This document shows positions 6,180-8,335 of a stretch of 8,335 nt of DNA, in pieces (positions within the stretch are counted from its first letter, which is position 1; each line of letters begins with the position of its first letter). A program made the translations under genes and the position numbers. Origin of the DNA: Tardiphaga sp. (lineage in GTDB: Bacteria > Pseudomonadota > Alphaproteobacteria > Rhizobiales > Xanthobacteraceae); NCBI GenBank assembly GCA_014377915.1, contig JACMOT010000378.1:1-8335 (forward strand), read 5' to 3'. The notes under the pieces are model-generated. The model saw only the letters and a program-made list of their open reading frames with translations, made no database searches and was not told the origin of the DNA.

Positions 6180-7697
6180 ATGACCGTTCAGCCCTATACC
6201 GCCAGCAACGACATCGCGCACTTCATCGATGGCAAGCTTGTGCCGAGCTCCGGCACCGTGCGCCAGCCGGTGTTCAACCCGGCCCTTGGCAGCATCGCGC
6301 GCCATGTTGCGCTGGGATCGACGGGCGACGTCGTTGCCGCCGTCGCCAGCGCCAAGGCGGCGTCTGCGAAATGGGCCGACACGCCGCCGATCCGCCGCGC
6401 TCGCGTCATGAACAAGTTTCTGGAACTGATGAACGAGCACACCGACACGCTCGCGGCGATGATCACGGCGGAGCATGGCAAGGTGTTCAGCGATGCGCAG
6501 GGCGAAGTCGCGCGCGGCATCGACATCATCGAATTCGCCTGCGGCATTCCGCAGCTGCTGAAGGGCGACTTTACCGACCAGGTCTCGACCGGCATGGACA
6601 ACTGGACGATGCGGCAGCCGCTCGGCGTCGTCGCCGGCATCACGCCGTTCAACTTCCCGGTGATGGTGCCGTGCTGGATGTTCCCGGTGGCGATCGCCGC
6701 CGGCAATTGCTTCATCCTCAAGCCGAGCGAGCGTGATCCCTCGGCGTCGCTGTTCATGGCCGAGCTGCTGATCCAGGCCGGATTGCCGAAGGGCGTATTC
6801 AACGTCGTGCAGGGCGACAAGAGCGTGGTCGATGCGCTGCTGCGGCACCCGGACATCTCGGCGGTCAGCTTCGTCGGCTCGACGCCGATCGCGCACTACG
6901 TCCATGAGCAGTGCTCGCATTATGGCAAGCGCGTGCAGGCGCTGGGCGGCGCCAAGAACCACATGGTGGTGATGCCCGATGCCGACCTGTCGCAGGCCGC
7001 CGACGCCTTGGTCGGCGCCGGCTATGGCTCCGCCGGCGGGCGCTGCATGGCCATCAGCGTCGCCGTTCTGGTCGGCGATGTCGCCGACAAGCTGGTGCCG
7101 ATGCTCGCCGAGCGCATCAAGAAGCTGAAGATCAGCAACGGCATGGACAGCGATGCGGAAATGGGTCCGGTCGTGACCAAGCAGGCACTCGAGCGCATCG
7201 AAGGCTATGTCGGCATCGGCGTCGAGGAAGGCGCCACGCTGGTGGCCGACGGACGCGGCCACAAGGTCAAGGACCACGAGAACGGCTTCTTCACCGGCGC
7301 GACCTTGTTCGATCACGTCACCTCAACAATGCGGATCTACAAGGAAGAGATTTTTGGACCGGTTCTGTCCTGCGTGCGCGCGAAAGATTTTGCCGAAGCC
7401 GTCCAGCTGATCAACGACCATGAATTCGGCAATGGCGTGTCGTGCTACACCCGTGACGGCAATGTCGCGCGCGAATTCTCCCGCCGCATTCTGGTCGGCA
7501 TGGTCGGCATCAATGTGCCGATCCCGGTGCCGATGGCGTGGCACGGCTTCGGTGGCTGGAAGCGCAGCCTGTTCGGCGACACCCATGCTTATGGCGAGGA
7601 AGGCGTGCGATTCTACACGCGGCAGAAGTCGATCATGCAGCGCTGGCCGGAAAGCACCATGAACGGTCCGGAATTCGCCATGCCGACGGCGAAATAA
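6180..7697 (+). CDS. mmsA: CoA-acylating methylmalonate-semialdehyde dehydrogenase
   Basis: This 505-residue enzyme of the ALDH superfamily belongs to the branch that converts methylmalonate or malonate semialdehyde with NAD+ and CoA to propionyl-CoA or acetyl-CoA, releasing CO2. The branch is shown by GGAKNH (256-261), where ordinary aldehyde dehydrogenases have a general-base glutamate in ELGGK, and by the C-terminal block [20 protein letters not shown] (443-462) followed by [20 protein letters not shown]. Other residues are normal: Asn158 in TPFNFP, Lys181 in LKPSE, nucleophile Cys289 in GSAGGRCMA, and EEIFGPV (389-395). The elbow reads GGRC, where many relatives have GQRC or GERC. The ATG at 6180 has GGAG 7 bases upstream; a GTG at 6132 would add 16 atypical residues and is rejected. 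It acts in valine or inositol breakdown and is divergent from the LysR gene that probably regulates it. It appears to be a single-gene unit ended by the stem-loop that follows. Confidence 0.94.
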   Translation: MTVQPYTASNDIAHFIDGKLVPSSGTVRQPVFNPALGSIARHVALGSTGDVVAAVASAKAASAKWADTPPIRRARVMNKFLELMNEHTDTLAAMITAEHGKVFSDAQGEVARGIDIIEFACGIPQLLKGDFTDQVSTGMDNWTMRQPLGVVAGITPFNFPVMVPCWMFPVAIAAGNCFILKPSERDPSASLFMAELLIQAGLPKGVFNVVQGDKSVVDALLRHPDISAVSFVGSTPIAHYVHEQCSHYGKRVQALGGAKNHMVVMPDADLSQAADALVGAGYGSAGGRCMAISVAVLVGDVADKLVPMLAERIKKLKISNGMDSDAEMGPVVTKQALERIEGYVGIGVEEGATLVADGRGHKVKDHENGFFTGATLFDHVTSTMRIYKEEIFGPVLSCVRAKDFAEAVQLINDHEFGNGVSCYTRDGNVAREFSRRILVGMVGINVPIPVPMAWHGFGGWKRSLFGDTHAYGEEGVRFYTRQKSIMQRWPESTMNGPEFAMPTAK

Positions 7698-7716
7698 CCA
7701 TCCGAACCGGCAGGAA

Positions 7717-7745
7717 GTCCGCAGACGCTCTGAGCGCCTGCGGAC
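7717..7745. terminator. Stem-loop ending the mmsA-like transcript
   Basis: GTCCGCAG at 7717-7724 and CTGCGGAC at 7738-7745 are perfect 8-bp arms. Inside them, after one A/C mismatch, CGCT pairs with AGCG around a 3-base loop, so nearly the whole 29 bases fold into one hairpin. It begins 20 bases after the stop of the mmsA-like gene. There is no T run on the plus side; on the minus side only TTCCT follows. It is best called a candidate terminator or 3'-end stabilising hairpin, possibly serving both convergent transcripts. Confidence 0.45.
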
Positions 7746-7765
7746 GTGGACCGAGCTGAGTTGCC

Positions 7766-7779
7766 CCCGTCGCGACGGG
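7766..7779. repeat. Perfect 14-bp palindrome in the convergent spacer
   Basis: CCCGTCGCGACGGG is identical to its own reverse complement and lies 20 bases beyond the larger hairpin, between the convergent mmsA-like and livF-like genes. As RNA it would give a 5-bp stem with a CGCG loop. It may be a second element of a bidirectional termination region or a protein-binding site. The rest of 7698-7910 shows no credible gene. Confidence 0.35.
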
Positions 7780-7910
7780 CTTCAAATGCCACGAGGCCTG
7801 TTTTAGCGACGTGAACTTGCATGCATGCCCCACCAGCATCATGATGGACAGACAAACCGACGCGACAGCTCAACCGTCTAGCCGACCAAGATCAACGAGC
7901 ATGATACACA

Positions 7911-8335
7911 TCACACCGAGCAATAGCGCTCCTTGATTTCCTCATCGGCGAGCAACGCGGCCGCGGTGGCGTGGTGCACCACCTCGCCCTGGTCGAGCAC
8001 ATAGGCGCGGTCGGCGATCGCCAGTGCCAGCTCGACATTCTGCTCCACCAGCAAAATGGTCGTGCCTTCCGATTTCATCTTGCGAAACAGTTCGAACATC
8101 TCGTCGACCAGCACCGGCATGATGCCTTCGGACGGTTCGTCCAGCATGATCAGATCAGGCTTGGCGATCATCGCGCGCGCGATGGCCAGCATCTGCTGTT
8201 CACCGCCAGACATGGTCACGGCATCTTGCTCCAGCCGTTCCGCCAGTCGCGGAAAGATTTCGGCGATCTCGGCGATCAGATGTACCTCGTTGGCTTTCGA
8301 CGGCGAAGCGACTAGACCCAGCCGCAAATTCTCGC
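7911..8335 (-). CDS. livF: Branched-chain amino acid ABC transporter ATP-binding protein, C-terminal part
   Basis: This is the last 140 residues of an ABC ATPase that runs off the right edge; the frame is open to the edge, so the true start is outside. Visible parts in order are ENLRLGL (the usual LivF stretch after the Q-loop), the signature MSGGEQQMLAIARAM, Walker B with catalytic Glu in DLIMLDEPSEGIMPVLVDEM, and the H-loop strand TTILLVEQNVELALAIADRA, ending RYCSV. LivF is the cytoplasmic ATPase that, with LivG, LivH, LivM and a periplasmic binding protein, imports leucine, isoleucine and valine; many rhizobial LivF-like paralogues serve other amides or aromatic acids. The Walker A loop is off-window. 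The signature has Met and the Walker B loop has GIMP where LSGGEQ and GLAP are common; both look tolerable. It converges on the mmsA-like gene and probably belongs to a liv operon upstream (to the right). Since MmsA acts in valine breakdown, a functional link is possible but not shown. Confidence 0.9.
   Translation of the reverse strand, partial: ENLRLGLVASPSKANEVHLIAEIAEIFPRLAERLEQDAVTMSGGEQQMLAIARAMIAKPDLIMLDEPSEGIMPVLVDEMFELFRKMKSEGTTILLVEQNVELALAIADRAYVLDQGEVVHHATAAALLADEEIKERYCSV

Noticed and set aside
6144..7316. A 390-codon open frame on the minus strand opposite the mmsA-like gene
   Set aside because: It is antisense to a clear semialdehyde dehydrogenase, and its product is low-complexity Arg/His/Asp-rich. 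It is a codon-bias shadow.
7819..7828. Palindrome GCATGCATGC
   Set aside because: It is a short tandem GCAT repeat that is palindromic by composition, with no partner elements nearby.
7840..7930. Possible tiny plus-strand ORF starting at the ATGATG before the livF-like gene's 3' end
   Set aside because: It has about 30 codons, no ribosome site, runs into the opposite gene and has no recognisable content.

Overview
The window looks like chromosomal DNA from a GC-rich alphaproteobacterium of the Bradyrhizobium/Rhodopseudomonas type. This rests on base composition, codon use and protein style, not on a marker gene. It holds seven genes with recognisable families, one unrecognised exported protein and one broken gene. 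There are no RNA genes, insertion sequences, phage genes or CRISPR arrays. No stretch over 300 bases lacks a gene.

Layout. Positions 1-368 (minus) carry the start of an unrecognised small exported protein that runs off the left edge. Positions 564-4191 (minus) form a compact unit in the order GntR/FCD regulator, NAD(P)-dependent aldehyde dehydrogenase, 12-helix major facilitator transporter. The regulator and dehydrogenase are 13 bases apart, and a strong stem-loop sits between dehydrogenase and transporter. Divergent from it, an alpha/beta hydrolase gene (4318-5115, plus) is interrupted by one in-frame TAA. A convergent LysR-type regulator (5146-6075, minus) is followed by the divergent mmsA-like CoA-acylating (methyl)malonate-semialdehyde dehydrogenase (6180-7697, plus). 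After a spacer rich in inverted repeats, a livF-like branched-chain amino acid ABC ATPase (7911 to the right edge, minus) enters.

How the genes may work together. The left block reads as a self-regulated uptake-and-oxidation module: the transporter brings in a small, probably acidic metabolite, the dehydrogenase oxidises an aldehyde made from it, and the GntR protein senses a ligand and controls the shared divergent promoter. The hydrolase would have acted on an ester or lactone in the same route but now looks inactive. The LysR-mmsA pair feeds (methyl)malonate semialdehyde into propionyl-CoA or acetyl-CoA, as in valine or inositol breakdown. Whether the two dehydrogenase blocks serve one pathway cannot be told from sequence.

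The most notable observations are the hydrolase, which has both a premature stop and a glycine at the serine-nucleophile position, and the inverted repeats in the gaps between genes. I do not see convincing evidence for a wholly new biological system here.
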